Shown here: positions 44,600 through 56,432 of the stretch, one piece after another
Layout of the letters: each line of letters opens with the position of its first letter
Numbering within the stretch: position 1 is the stretch's first letter
NCBI GenBank assembly: GCA_903813345.2
Contig: CAIIXF020000011.1
Location: 1,386,571 to 1,450,570 of the forward strand
Reading direction: 5' to 3'
Length of the DNA stretch: 64,000 nt
DNA from: Owenia fusiformis
Taxonomy: Eukaryota > Annelida > Polychaeta > Sabellida > Oweniidae
Notes under the pieces: model-generated
Database searches by the model: none
Seen by the model: only the letters and a program-made list of their open reading frames with translations
Told to the model about the DNA's origin: nothing
Translations under genes and position numbers: made by a program

Positions 44600-44945
44600 G
44601 TCTACACAATGGTAGCAATTACTGCCTAAACCTTGAAGGTTGGTGGCTGATATTGCCTAAAGTCTGATGCTTGATAGTAATTATCGCCAATACTCTCAAG
44701 GAGGGCAGCAGGTGTTACGCGGAATATGGCATACATTTATGGTTGTGCGGTATTTGTGATACGGGTAAATATGCCATACTCACCTGCGGTATATGGCAAA
44801 TTCTGCAGGTGAGTATGCGATTTTCCGCAATGAATGTGCAATACATTGATTTCAGTGAATACCCGATACTCACCTACGGAAAACGTCATACTCACTTGCG
44901 GAATATGCCATATACCGCAGGTGAATATGACATATTCCGCAGATG
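44600..44945. repeat. Degenerate ~44-bp units, then CACCTGCGG palindromes
   Basis: 44600-44690 has decayed units with 'gatattgcc' and 'agtctgatgc'. From about 44766 to 44945 short units of CATACTCACCTGCGG and ATATACCGCAGGTGAATATG alternate in both orientations, making a chain of overlapping hairpins. The chain resumes at 45248-45320. Confidence 0.7.
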
Positions 44946-45247
44946 AAAACGTGATACAGAAAGACTTGGTTTGATTGGTTGCGAGAATCGACTCTAAGTG
45001 TAAAACTACACTGGGTTACCAATATTGTTAGTGCGCCGAGTACAAATATATGAATCCTGGATTGATTAAATAAGTTTATTACGTGAGATTGGTGAGTGAT
45101 ACTTCTGCATACGTTGACATATTCGATAAACTGTACTGTTGATTCAGTAATCATTATAATAATTTATAAAGTTTTACTTGTTCATTCAATCGATGCAATT
45201 ATCAATTGCGTACTTCCGTATCACGTTCTCATTGGTTAGTGTGTATG
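44946..45247. other. Unique DNA between the two CACCTGCGG clusters
   Basis: This ~300-bp stretch separates the two blocks of palindromic units and shows no gene. Confidence 0.3.
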
Positions 45248-45320
45248 CTATATACCGCAGGTGAATCTGTCATACACCGCAAGTGAATATGCCATATTCG
45301 TTGCGGAATATGACATATTA
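45248..45320. repeat. CACCTGCGG palindromic units, second cluster
   Basis: GCTATATACCGCAGGTGAAT, then ACCGCAAGTGAATATGCC and GCGGAATATGACATATTA. Same family as 44766-44945. Confidence 0.7.
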
Positions 45321-45369
45321 CTTGTATCGTGTTTACCGCGTAACAGCAGGTAGAGTATCGCATAAGCTC

Positions 45370-45810
45370 TGCAGACTGATAGCAGATATATCCTAGAAAT
45401 TAAAACCCGATGGCAGATAAAACCTTACATTTAAAAACTGGTATAGTATATTGCTACTCTGCAGACTGGAAGCAGGTATTGCCCATTTATTCTGAAGCAG
45501 ATATTGCCCATTTATTCTGAAGCAGATATTGCCCATTTATTCTGAAGCAGATATTGCCCGTTTATTCTGAAGCAGATATTGCCCATTTATTCTGAAGCAG
45601 ATATTGCCCATTTACTTCGAAGCAGATATTGCCCATTTACTTCGAAGCAGCTATTGCCCAATAATGCTCTATTCTTGAAGCAGGTATTGCCGTTGCATTC
45701 TGCAATCTAAACGTAGCAGATATTTCCTCTGTATTCTACAGACTAGAGCCAGATATTACACATGCATTCTGTAGCTTGGAAGCTAACATTACCGATACAA
45801 TCTGCAAACT
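45370..45810 (+). repeat. Tandem array: 25-bp core inside diverged ~44-bp units
   Basis: The central part (about 45475-45660) repeats TTCTGAAGCAGATATTGCCC plus ATTTA every 25 bp, nearly perfectly, seven or eight times. The edges (45370-45475 and 45660-45810) have longer, diverged units with CTGCAGACTGGAAGCAG-type sequence between ATATTGCC blocks. The 25-bp unit looks like an internally deleted form of the older 44-bp unit that has since expanded. Confidence 0.85.
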
Positions 45811-45815
45811 GGATG

Positions 45816-45843
45816 TACACTCCCCTCCATAAGTTTGGCAACT
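45816..45843 (+). mobile_element. Solo Tc1-like end, second occurrence
   Basis: TACACTCCCCTCCATAAGTT plus TGGCAAC, as at 28623-28650; the following bases (TTAGCTCCCACATTGAA) are also similar. No partner end was found. Confidence 0.5.
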
Positions 45844-46318
45844 TTAGCTCCCACATTGAATGCCTGTGGAAAAGAGTCAGAAACACTGCACAGATAGGAG
45901 TAGGATGGGTGTTAAAATTATGTGAGTGGAGTTGTGAGTGTAGTAGCAAATCACATCTTAATCTGTTTAAAAACATTTCTCAAGACACTTTCTATTTAGA
46001 TGTGATCAATCAGCTAATAGAAATATTGTCCATAGATTACCCTTTACTTAATTTTAACTTGTAAGATAAATACTTTCGTATATGGCTCCAAATATTACCC
46101 CCCCCCCACCCCCGAAACTAACTGTTCCTTGTTCGAGCTTAGCTGTAAATATCTGGAGATGGCTGTCAGAGACCGATAGGAGCTAACATTCCTGGGAATG
46201 TCACACATGGGAGGTTAAACAAATGCTTAATTTGCCTATTAATACCATGAAAAAATTTGGCTATTATTGTCCAAAATCACACAGGCAAGGATTAAACTGT
46301 TTAAATAAAAAAGGAGCT
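45844..46318. other. Non-coding DNA upstream of the small open frame
   Basis: A C-rich run lies at about 46100-46113. Nothing else was recognised. Confidence 0.3.
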
Positions 46319-46326
46319 ATAAAACA
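46319..46326 (+). promoter_or_regulatory. TATA-like motif before the small cysteine-rich frame
   Basis: CTATAAAACA about 110 bp before the ATG at 46432. Such motifs occur by chance about once per kilobase at this base composition. Confidence 0.2.
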
Positions 46327-46431
46327 TCGTTTCGGTTCATAATAAAGTTGGCCATTGAACTTTGCGAAATCTACACTGCGCTTGCGTAGACATGGGACTC
46401 TTGAGGATTGATAAAGCGCGATTTAAAAGCA

Positions 46432-46716
46432 ATGTTTATTCATTTATTGTTTTTTCTTGTATTTATTCAAAGCAATAAATCTGGGCATACCACATGGGAA
46501 GGAGACAAAAATATACTGCATTTGAATCTATCGTGTATTGTACCTGCACAAACAGTCAAAGATCCATGCAACTATGTAAAGCTTTTAATTACAAACAATT
46601 TGTTCTGCGCCATCCTACATCCGTTTATCTGCAGGCGATCTGTAATTCTAACAAATATTAATCCAATATGTGAGTGTCAAAGGCATATTCCAATTAAAAA
46701 ATACATTTTTCATTGA
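46432..46716 (+). CDS. Possible small secreted cysteine-rich protein
   Basis: A 94-residue intron-free frame with a purine at -3 of its ATG. Residues 1-18 (MFIHLLFFLVFIQSNKSG) look like a signal peptide. The remaining 76 residues carry six cysteines at 35, 46, 59, 67, 80 and 82, and a sequon at N32. Cysteine is over-represented compared with the roughly two expected by chance. TATAAAAC lies about 110 bp upstream and AATAAA about 70 bp after the stop, so a compact gene is conceivable. CAILHPFIC recalls part of a Frizzled-type cysteine-rich domain, but the spacing and length do not fit. I do not recognise the family. Chance remains a serious alternative. Confidence 0.28.
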   Translation: MFIHLLFFLVFIQSNKSGHTTWEGDKNILHLNLSCIVPAQTVKDPCNYVKLLITNNLFCAILHPFICRRSVILTNINPICECQRHIPIKKYIFH

Positions 46717-46786
46717 AATGTTATTCGTGTTCATTAACGCTAGAACATATGAATATTGAATGAAATCAACGATGGACCAACCTTGA

Positions 46787-46792
46787 AATAAA
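46787..46792 (+). terminator. AATAAA polyadenylation-type signal
   Basis: Lies 71 bp after the stop codon of the small frame at 46432-46716, on the same strand. Suggestive only, because AATAAA is common in AT-rich DNA. Confidence 0.25.
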
Positions 46793-47167
46793 AAAATTGC
46801 CCCCGTTACACTTTTAGATGCTTTCAATGTCATGATATGACTGCAAATTAGAAACTGGGGACTCGATGCAACCGTAGCGAGTCACTTAGGAAACATAAAA
46901 TATCTCAGTGTAATTAATTTATTTGTTATTCAGACACATCATTCTTGTCCAGATTCCAGGAAAAAATATTAAAAGCGCAACAAGGGAAATATTTAACACG
47001 ATCTCTTAGACCTAAAATACTCGTCGGTATGAATCATTCGCACGATCGCGACAATATACCAAATTCTATCCCAAATAGTATACATTGAGTTATTTCCCAG
47101 CAATGGAAAATCAAATATCTACGAGCCGACTAAAATATTAAAATCTAAAAAATGCCATTGAATTTAT
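46793..47167. other. Non-coding DNA, nothing recognised
   Basis: GTCACTTAGGAAACAT near 46884 repeats the border of the 62-bp repeat at 4.6 kb. No gene. Confidence 0.3.
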
Positions 47168-47203
47168 TACCCTTTGCATTCATTCGACTTTGTGCCCAGG
47201 GTA
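47168..47203 (+). mobile_element. TACCCTTTGC-ended repeat, 36-bp minimal copy
   Basis: It runs from TACCCTTTGCATTCATTCG to CAGGGTA with almost no interior. It shares ends with 20380-20482 and 48697-49067. Confidence 0.55.
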
Positions 47204-47302
47204 ATATTTTATCAACCTGGTACGTTTTAATTTTTGTAGTCACTGTTACTTGTCAACGACGGTAATTTCCTCATCTCGGCGCTAACAGACAACAGTTACG
47301 CC

Positions 47303-47398
47303 AACTGCAGTCGTCGATGCGCTGAGTCCCCACGTGGCCCCTTTTTCGATAACTGCAGTCGTCGATGCGCTGCGTCCCCACGTGGCCCCTTTTTCGAT
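47303..47398 (+). repeat. Tandem duplication, 48 bp x 2
   Basis: Two nearly identical units start AACTGCAGTCGTCGATGCGC and contain CCCCACGTGGCCCC. They differ by one base (GAGTCC/GCGTCC). GC-rich compared with the flanks. Confidence 0.85.
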
Positions 47399-47723
47399 GA
47401 TATCACTGTGTTAAATTCCAAAATCAACCTATTTATCGATAATAGTATTTGATGTTATGTGTAATCCGATATCTCTGGAAATATTTTCAAAAATATAACT
47501 ATATTATAAAATGAGTAGAAATAGAGAGCTGCAGAGAGACGATGTCCGCCATTTCTTGAAAATCACTAAAATACTATTCATTTCACATATTCATTGATCA
47601 ATTTCCATCAGTATTTTCTACGTATTCGCCGAAAGGGGCATTTCTACTGCCGCTTATTTAAAAATTAATATTGATTTACAAAATTAAAGTTAGTTAGCAT
47701 TTTGAAATAGCATAAAAACAATA

Positions 47724-47765
47724 TGTTTGTTTGTTTGTTTGTTTGTTTGTTTGTCGTTTGTTTAT
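47724..47765 (+). repeat. (GTTT)n microsatellite
   Basis: About eight GTTT units, interrupted once by GTCGTTTG. Confidence 0.9.
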
Positions 47766-48230
47766 TTGTTAGGTTATTTTATTTGAGAATCAGTGCAAAG
47801 AAAAAGAAATCAAAGCACTTGTGGTGCAACGTAGGAGAGTCACGGTAACATACCGTTACCGGAACCCAACATAAATGGATTGGATTGGATCATAGTAAAT
47901 TCCACTCTGCAAAAGTAATAACGTCACGCTCAAGACATCAAATTACGGTTATTTTATCCGATTACCATATCATTTTAGGTAATTGATTTTGATACTTTTG
48001 AAATAAAATTAATAGGGCTGGATTAAATTATATACTTCGGGGATCCAAGCCGTTTGGATTAAACGTGTTTACTAGACGTGATTTGAATACAGATTGGATG
48101 GAATTCGAAGGAATGTAAGTCTTCGGTCCTCGTAGAGTATCATTACCGACAATTATTTGAACTTTACATGAGATGCGTAATAGCATGACTTATTCGATTT
48201 GAAGATTGCGCCTATTCAGATACATGGGAC
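47766..48230. other. Non-coding DNA, nothing recognised
   Basis: No coding or repeat signal. Confidence 0.3.
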
Positions 48231-48404
48231 AGGCCCGTAGCCAGGGGGGGGTGGGGGTTCGATGGGATCGAGCGAACCCACCCCTGGCCAAAACATCTTT
48301 CAAAATCATGCAGTTTTTCACCATTCTGAGCACTTTTTAAGTGCCGTTTTTGGACCAAAATTGTCACAAGTGAACCCCCCTTGGCAAATCCTGGCTACGG
48401 GCCT
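48231..48404. mobile_element. ~174-bp MITE with AGGCCCGTAGCCAG ends
   Basis: The left end AGGCCCGTAGCCAGG and right end CCTGGCTACGGGCCT are inverse. A G-run and then GTTCGATGGGATCGAGCGAA follow the left end. Relics of the same ends lie near 40243 and 40493. No TSD was determined. Confidence 0.75.
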
Positions 48405-48696
48405 TTGTGAAGAGAACCCTTACATACATTTAGTAAGGCATATTTTAAGCTTCTATGATATAACAAATGTGGATTTAGTGATCGTTTTGTGTATTTATCA
48501 TTCTATTAAGTAAGTCAACCTGTAAATTCGTTGACACATCACAATTCATATATAATCAAGTGAATTGAAAAGTGCGATAATGCATCCGGTTGTTAAAGGT
48601 AACAGACAAGACGAGGGCAGAAATAATCTTGATTTACGTCATTAAAAATCAAAATTCAGACAAAGTTAATTTTCTTTGAGAATGTGACTATTAGAT
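48405..48696. other. Non-coding DNA, nothing recognised
   Basis: No feature found. Confidence 0.3.
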
Positions 48697-49067
48697 TACC
48701 CTTTGCATTCGTTTGACTTCACTTCTTAAAAGAGAGCTTCGTCTCCACTCTTTCAAACTAAAATAAACCTGTGAACTCACCGCGCCAATCAGTTTTCGTC
48801 AGCCAAATTTGACCGATGTTCTTTATATGGTCATTCCTTCTGACGTCATCATTGAGCCCGGAATTGACCAATGCCATGCGAATATTTAATTAGAACGCAT
48901 TTGGCGTATGTTTCCTGAAGCTCGCTGATTGGTGGAAGGGCAGCGCGTAGGTCATAAGTGTTTTACCCAAACTGTCACCGGTACCCGTCGAGGGGGTGGG
49001 GCTTTTAAACTGTAATATGGTCTCTACTAGGCAGAGTGTAGTTTAACTAGACTCTGCGAGCAGGGTA
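48697..49067 (+). mobile_element. TACCCTTTGC-ended repeat, 371-bp copy
   Basis: The left end is TACCCTTTGCATTCGTTTGA and the right end GACTCTGCGAGCAGGGTA. It shares TTCTTAAAAGAGAGCTTCGT and the CTAGACT..GCG right part with the 103-bp copy at 20380-20482. It may be the fuller form of the family. Confidence 0.65.
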
Positions 49068-52000
49068 CTATTGGGAGATATAATAGTCAACAACCAATCA
49101 AAATCTAAAGGTGTGCGCATGCGCCTGAAACGAGCGCAGAAATTCAAATTCACTATCAAACCTGTTTACAGTTGACAAAAGTTGATGATCGACAAAAAAA
49201 CATTTTGAAAAAAACTTAAGGACCGACGGTCAGACGGCGCATTTGACCATTTAGGGACGCTGGCTTTTCACACGAACTTCTATCCAGAGGTCCATGATTT
49301 TCAGCACAAATAAAATTCTCGGGATCTTTCGTATATACCTTCCTTTCGAATGGTATACAAAGGTATGGGATTGGTTAAGAAATATGTGGTAATTGTGATA
49401 AACTGCTATATCTCTCTTTAGGGAAAGAACAGACAAGCATCCACCTTAATTGGGAAAGACACTCTAAGTGGAAAAATATTATCGACCGAGACTTGTCATT
49501 TGCTCTTAATACATCGAAATGGCATTTTTGTACACATTGAATATTTCATCCAAAACCATCAAGGTGTTTCGTGACTTTGGGAATACAATGAAGATGGATG
49601 ATCATGAAATATAATATGGGGAAATGCCAGTGCCGAATATGGAAAACTGTTTGCATAAATGCCTTACTGACCAACGTCTTTGTAAAAACAAAAAAGAGGA
49701 TTAGCGAAACATTTTGTTTATTTAAGATAACTTTTGGCCTGGTTTCGGCAAAAGTAAGGGTTGAAATCATAAAGTTTGGCAGACATATATTTCTTTCAAT
49801 GTCTAATTTAAAGGTTCGTGAACTTAAAGAGAGCCAAACGATTAGAATAACAATCTCTCCCTTGGAATGGATAGGCTTTAATTTAATAGGGGTGTTCCCA
49901 ATTAACCTAATTTTCTCGAAAAGCACCATGAGCATCCAATCTTCGAGTTTTGACTTACAAATAATATACTAGCTTAGTTCCAATTGACAATATGATTAAT
50001 AGTAATATGACGTAGCTAGAATATCTTCAGATTCTTACAATCATCCAATCAACCTGTAATCACGTCTAATAGTAATTAATAATAAATGATAAGCGATACC
50101 AAGGCCCTTGTGAAAATAAAGTGCAAAGTATAATATAGCTCAACTGCAAGGGAAATAAGCAAGTACGAATAAGTTAATCCTTTCTGTAACTCTTATAATC
50201 GCTAAAATATGCAATTGTCTGTTTGTGGCTTGATTAATCTAAAAACGACCGGATCATAAGCTACATGTACCTTTTTTCTTATTGAAATCAAAAATTTTAA
50301 AAATGTATGCAAATCTAAACAAAAATGATGAATTATGAAGTAGAAGAAAACAGGGATGCTTAGGATCATCTCTAACCAATGACGTTTAATTCCTAGTGGT
50401 CTAGATTATTATCCATTATTATATCAAAAAGTCATTTTTTATAGATAGTTGAGGTTAAACGAGAAATTGAGGTTGTAGCAATTTTTCACGTACCCGTAAA
50501 TGCAAGTGTTAACATTTAATAAAAAGAATGTCATGTTTTCCTGAAAAACACGTTATTATTAAAATCAAATTTCCAAAAAATACGAACCTCGTAGTTTTTA
50601 GATTAAACGACGTAGCTAACATTGCTAAAAAACGAAAAAGTTTTTACATATTTTAAAAATGTATTTTGTACCTCTGATTTTATCCTTCGCCAAAATGATT
50701 GTGCAAAAACTTACCGATTTCCAAACTGGGATGTTCTGCAATTATCGATACTATATCTCGTATTCGATTAGTCTGATCACGACAGATATCCAAAGAAGTT
50801 TCGATTAGCAGGTGTTGATCGAATATAAAGCAGTCACTCTCAATTTAAGTTTTAAGTTGTTTTCGTTAGTTGTTAACAATTTCTCATTTTGATATAACAG
50901 ATTGATGTTATTGACCTTTTCACTTATTATTACAGTTAAATAAATATTTTTGAAACAACTTTGCGTTTTGATGATAGGTCCGATTGTTGTAGTTTTAATA
51001 TATTTGCTAAACGCAAGTTGACTGGCACTATATTAAAAAAATTAAAGCTGTCATATAATTGGCTTTTATTTATATATTTTTCAATATGAATAAATTTATC
51101 ACGTACATAGTTATTCAGAAATTGCCTTTCATAAAGTAGATAAAAACATATACGACAATAAAAATCATTTCGTTTATTAACATCCGGTTATCAAAACGTG
51201 TACAGTTGTTAAGCCGTATTGGAAAATCAGTCTTAATAAAAATTTTCACCCAGTTATTATACGACTTTTTAAAATATTTATTAAAAATTACTATTTATAA
51301 AATAATAGTTAAAAAACACATACCTTTTACGCTTATGACTACATATATCCAATTTAAGCGTCAAATCGAGGAAATGCAAAATCACCGAGACATATAATTG
51401 CTGGCTATAGGAGATACCTGGCTGTTACACATCTCCCGACATAGAAATGGATTAATCTGTCCTCGAACAAGCGTTCACGATGTTATATTGCCTTTTGTGT
51501 TCCACACTCTACAACCTATTACATAGCGCGGTTGCAGATTCTTGCTACTCTGTGACGTAATTTCGCATTTAACCAATCGGTTTACGAATGATTGCACAAT
51601 CTAGTTATAAAACCCTTATGACCCCCCCCCCCCTCCTATACCTCCTCGCGAGTTTAAGAAGGTGTATAGTTTTTCAGAGGGGATGACAGAGTCTTGGAGC
51701 TAGATTAATGATTGTGTATTGTTGGTTTTCGTCGTCTATATGTAAAAATATCACATTTGTGGACGTATAGGGCTGCGCAATAAATGATGACGTAATCAAA
51801 TGTGGCTTACGTAATAGGTTATATGGGAAATAAACATGACTGCTATAAGTGAGGTGCGAAATCTCTCTACTATTTCTACGGTATGACTCTCAAAATATCG
51901 CTTTTGAAAATGTAAAAAATCTCAATTCAAATTGAGATGATGGTTGATTGAAATCAATGTTCATCGGTGAAATGTAGACTTTGTATTTTATTGTGTCTAT

Positions 52001-55000
52001 ATTTTTTGTATATAACTCTATAAAAAGTATTACGAGATGATTTGGTTTACTACAAATGGGATGGTGATCTCAAGTTTGAAAACTTGAAAATTCTTGAAGA
52101 TTTGAATAGATGGCGGAAAGTTCCGTCAGATCTTTTGATTTTGGTGGCCTCTCTGGAGACATTTCGAGTTTCAGGGGGGGGGGGGTGGGACATTTGGGGC
52201 TATCCAGTGGTATATGAGGTTAGGTAACTAACTTAATTAATTACTCCGAAGATTTGTGTTTTTCATTTGAATTGTATTGGACAAGTCATAGCGGAGTTAC
52301 TTATTTCGTAAAAAGCCGAACGCCCAATACATACAATTTGCGAACGGGACATCTCCGGGTATTTCTTTCGATCTTTGCTTCAACCTATTGAAATAAAAAC
52401 GTCGATCAATAGGCCATTGGGACAAACTTATATTTCCATTTATTTGTCATCGCACATCGATTTTATAAGGGATCGACTGATTTGATTGCATTTGTTATCA
52501 CTATTTCATCAAAAATTGCAAAACTTTGATTCGCATTAGGTGAAACGCTTTACCCCGATAAGAGAAAATGTAACCTAAATCAGAAGAACAATTCCCTCTA
52601 GATCTATTCTCTTAAATGCACCGTGACACAGACTTTTAGGTGTTTGAACTTTTAAATGTCTGATTTATGGGAACTACTATTTATCAGCCCCTTGTGAGTA
52701 GTAACAACAACTCTTTAATATAGATCAACGGACTTGTTTTGTAATATATATTGATCAAATGAAACATAGTTATACAAGGGGTGTTCATTCAAAAAGGGGA
52801 AAACCTCATGGCTCAGAGAAGACTGTCGAAAACGTTTGTATTGAGAAGACATCGTTGCTGATTGGTTAAATCGACAGAAAAACAAGATACGATAAAACCA
52901 CTATGCCGATACAATATTGTTTATGTCTCAGAGTGGTATTTGTCGTACCCGGTGGTGATCGATATGTGTCCCCACCACGATAGATTATCATACTTTTGTA
53001 AATGCAGCCAGGAGGTTTTTTTTTTATTAATGTCCATGTACCATTTGGTATATTATATTTTTGAAATCGTGTTAATCTTATGTATAGTAACGGTACAACG
53101 TTCTGAACACATTGAGCCAGTCACGATATTCTCCCCCATTAGCTAATAGCAACACTTGACTCTGATGATAACGTAATGTCACATCAAATGTCACACATCA
53201 AATAGGTCCTGTTTCGCATTTATTTATCTATCAAGATATTGGAGACTTTAAGTTTGCAATGTTTTTCACAACATAACCGTGAACGCAGTCTATGAATCGA
53301 TATAGTGTTACAACCCGCTCTTCAGATTAATTAGCAATTATGATTAATGAATTAATTAATGATTTCTATTATATATATTAATGTATTAATATTCCAAGTG
53401 TCTACAGGTATGAGTAATACAATAATTTAGATGTACTAAGATACAGTAGTTATGTATTTATAGTAACAAAACTTTATTTTCTATCAAATTACAGATTTAA
53501 AAAAATCACTAAATCAGATTTTTTTACAAAAATATGAAAATGAAGTCCAATGGAGATAAACTCATAATAAACGTGTATGCTAGTCTCAGATCTCGACATT
53601 TCGTCTTGGTATTGGGAAGCAACATATAACTCGTGATATATTTCACAAACTCAACTATGGGTTCGTTGCTTTAATCCTTAAACCAATATGTCTTTATATC
53701 AAGAAAAACAGTAATATAGCTAGTAAGAAGGTGCTGCCCATTCCTCAGACGTCTGTTAATCCGTATATGTAATTGGTTTTCTAGAAAAGAAATGAAATTG
53801 TTGAAGAAGTAATGACTTTTCTAGTTAATGAATATAAGTAACTCAGAATTCCAACTTGAACAATATCAAATTAAAAAAGAAAGGAGGACGTGTCACTGAG
53901 AACTACGCGACTTTCTCTCTTACCCCATCTAGTCTGAGGGGTTCGGGAACTATAAGAAATTTTCGACACTTATACTGATTTATTTTATTTTATCTATTTT
54001 ATTTATTTCTTAAATTCCAAATAATACAAATACAACACAACAGTGGAAGACACCCCAAGGGGCATATGATCCACCTATTTTATAAGTACAAGTTAGATTC
54101 GTTACTTGAGAAGCAAATGATGCGACATCTATCATCAAACTCTACACCATGAATTCATTTTTCCCGTTCGAAAATGAAAACATTCTGTCTTAGAAGATAG
54201 TGTTATTCAGAGACATTGAGACCTTTTACGTTGTTAGATAACAAAATGTCAACATGCTTTCCCCATGTAATCTTATTCCCACGTGGCGAATATCATCGTA
54301 CCACCGAACTTTAACAATGGAAAACAAATAAACTTTCCTTCAATTACAAGCATTGAAGTCGTAAAATTGATTTTCTTCAGGCGGAAATGAAGGCCCCTAT
54401 TAAATTACCCAGGTTTTAGAGATATGGCTCACAGAACAAAAATAAGATACATCAGTCTCGTGTATTGTTTCATTTACAATTGCTAATCTCGTGCTACGTG
54501 AACTAAAAGTTAATGAAATAGAATCAATCCTGGCCAAAGCGCAAAATAAACATCCATTGTTTTTCTGCATTTGTAGAGGAATTTATACAAAGTGTATAAC
54601 CGGAAATGAAAGTGGCTCTATGGGTCACGTAATTTTCAAGAGTGAGATAATTCCTCCAAAGTCTGAACCAGCGCCACCTATCATGCAAAATTCATTAATG
54701 GGTTTCGCATGCCGTATCCGAATTATGAGCACTCTTTCCCGGGACTCTCACTGGGCGAAGTGACTAAATATAAACAATTTTAATCACAAATAATCAGTGA
54801 ATAAATTATTATTATCTGATTAAAACCTATTATCAAGACTATTATTGCTGGTTATCACTGATTAATAATTATCGAGACTTATTAATCAACAATAACCAGT
54901 GTTTTAACTGGTTATTACGATAATCAATTTTCAACTTTCGTTTTAACTTGACAAATATGTCCCTGCAAAAATATATCAATGTCGACTCTGATGACGATGT

Positions 55001-55293
55001 ATGAACTGATTGGGGATAAAGATAAAGTCAGACTCGAAGGGAACAAAAATGACATATTTAAGCAGGGTATCTTGAATTATAACCGAGTCATTCAATCTAT
55101 GGGTATCAAGTGTGTAAATGTAAAACTTGATAATAATTATATTACATGAATAAAAAGAAGAAGGAAAACTGGTACATCTTTATGTGAACACAAGTACTAA
55201 ATCTGGATTCCAAATGTTTCGCCATGTAAATTAATAAAGATACGATGGTAAATAACCACAAATAAATCCTCAAACAACCGCGATATTGGAGAA
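49068..55293. other. About 6.2 kb of AT-rich DNA without a supported gene
   Basis: Overlapping plus and minus frames of 124 and 129 codons at 49546-49972 are at the upper limit of chance (see rejected items). A fragment of the 6.9/33.3-kb repeat lies at about 52830-52880. Simple runs include C12 near 51620, G10 near 52170 and TTTATT-rich DNA near 53985-54015. A minus-strand/plus-strand TTATTAATC-rich stretch lies at 54780-54950. Confidence 0.4.
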
Positions 55294-55457
55294 TTTTAAA
55301 GAAAATGACTTCACTTAGAATGGCTCTAACTGAAGTTGATGATGACGTAATGGGGCCTCCTAAGCAGGTGTCCAGAATCCGTACCTTTTTCCCCCTGCTG
55401 ACGAAGATCATCAACTTCAGTTAGAGTCATTCTAAGTGAAGAGCCATTTTATTTAAA
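55294..55457. mobile_element. 164-bp foldback with ~50-bp arms
   Basis: The left arm (55294-55343) contains CTTCACTTAGAATGGCTCTA; the right arm (55407-55457) is its inverse with one substitution and a small indel in the inner 40 bp. It fits a small MITE; no TSD was determined. Confidence 0.8.
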
Positions 55458-56121
55458 ATTCACTAATATTGCGAGTGTTTGGGCATTCATTTGTGGATTG
55501 AATACAATTTTAGTTTTACTAATTACATTGCGAAACTTTTGGAATCGAGATTCAACTTAATTTAGCTGAAATCGGAGGTTTATCGAAAACGAAAGAATCT
55601 CGGCAACCATCTTGAATGAAGCTAACTGCAATTAGAGTCATCCAGCTGTGGGACATTGATGTTGCTGATCATGATGGTATGTAAAATAAACTCTCCTCTA
55701 TATTAGTTAGGCAGTCGGGAGTTACTATTTGGATCACGTGTTAAAACCTTTTAATGTTTCGCGGTTTAAAAGAATCAATAAAGTCATAATTAATTTCCAA
55801 ATTATAAGATTCAAAACAAGATTCAAGCATCGATTGACTTTGATTTGCTATTAATAAAAATACATCCGATTTCCTTACTTATGGAGGGGAGTGTACTTTT
55901 GCGATGGAGCACGCTTTTTAATCATTTCCAATACGTTCTATTGATCAGATGATTATGATATAAAAAATACTTTATTTGACACTGGCAGTAAAATGATGGG
56001 GCAGATTGTTGTATAAAATTGTTAAAAGCATATACATATGTCGCGTTCTCATAATACCAAATATGATAAAACAATGTGTTTGATATTATTTGAGTACTTG
56101 AAGACCATCTGTGGCTTGTAC
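55458..56121. other. Non-coding DNA with a solo Tc1-like end at 55877-55895
   Basis: ACTTATGGAGGGGAGTGTA is the inverse of the end at 28623 and 45816. No gene was recognised. Confidence 0.4.
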
Positions 56122-56211
56122 TTTTAAGGGAAGCAATATCGATTTTTCGGACCGCAATCGATGATGGTCGAAGATAACCTTAACCATCCGATGAATTTGA
56201 TTGGTTCCTCG

Positions 56212-56432
56212 GAGCATCTTCGGCCATCTTCGTGATATAAACATATTCGGCAATCTTCGTAATTTAAACATATTCGGCCATCTTCGTGATATAAACATCT
56301 TCGGCAATCTTCGTTATATAAACATCTTCGACAATCTTCGTGAAATAAACATCAATCTGAGTGATATAAACACCTACGGCAATCTTCGTTATATTAACAT
56401 CTTCGGCAATTTTCGTGATATAAACATCTGTG
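56212..56432 (+). repeat. 27-bp minisatellite in copy A
   Basis: The unit is CTTCGTGATATAAACATCTT plus CGGCCAT or CGGCAAT. Units vary (AATTTAAAC, GAAATAAAC). The open frames here on both strands simply translate the repeat. Confidence 0.9.

Noticed and set aside
49546-49972. Overlapping open frames of 124 (plus) and 129 (minus) codons; the plus frame has CxxRxW...RI, loosely like TM3 of class C GPCRs
   Set aside because: At this base composition about one frame of this length is expected by chance in 64 kb. The class C similarity needs gaps and breaks down after about 30 residues.
54446-54763. Plus frame of about 105 codons
   Set aside because: No start codon of good context, no known domain, and no repeat copy to test codon bias.
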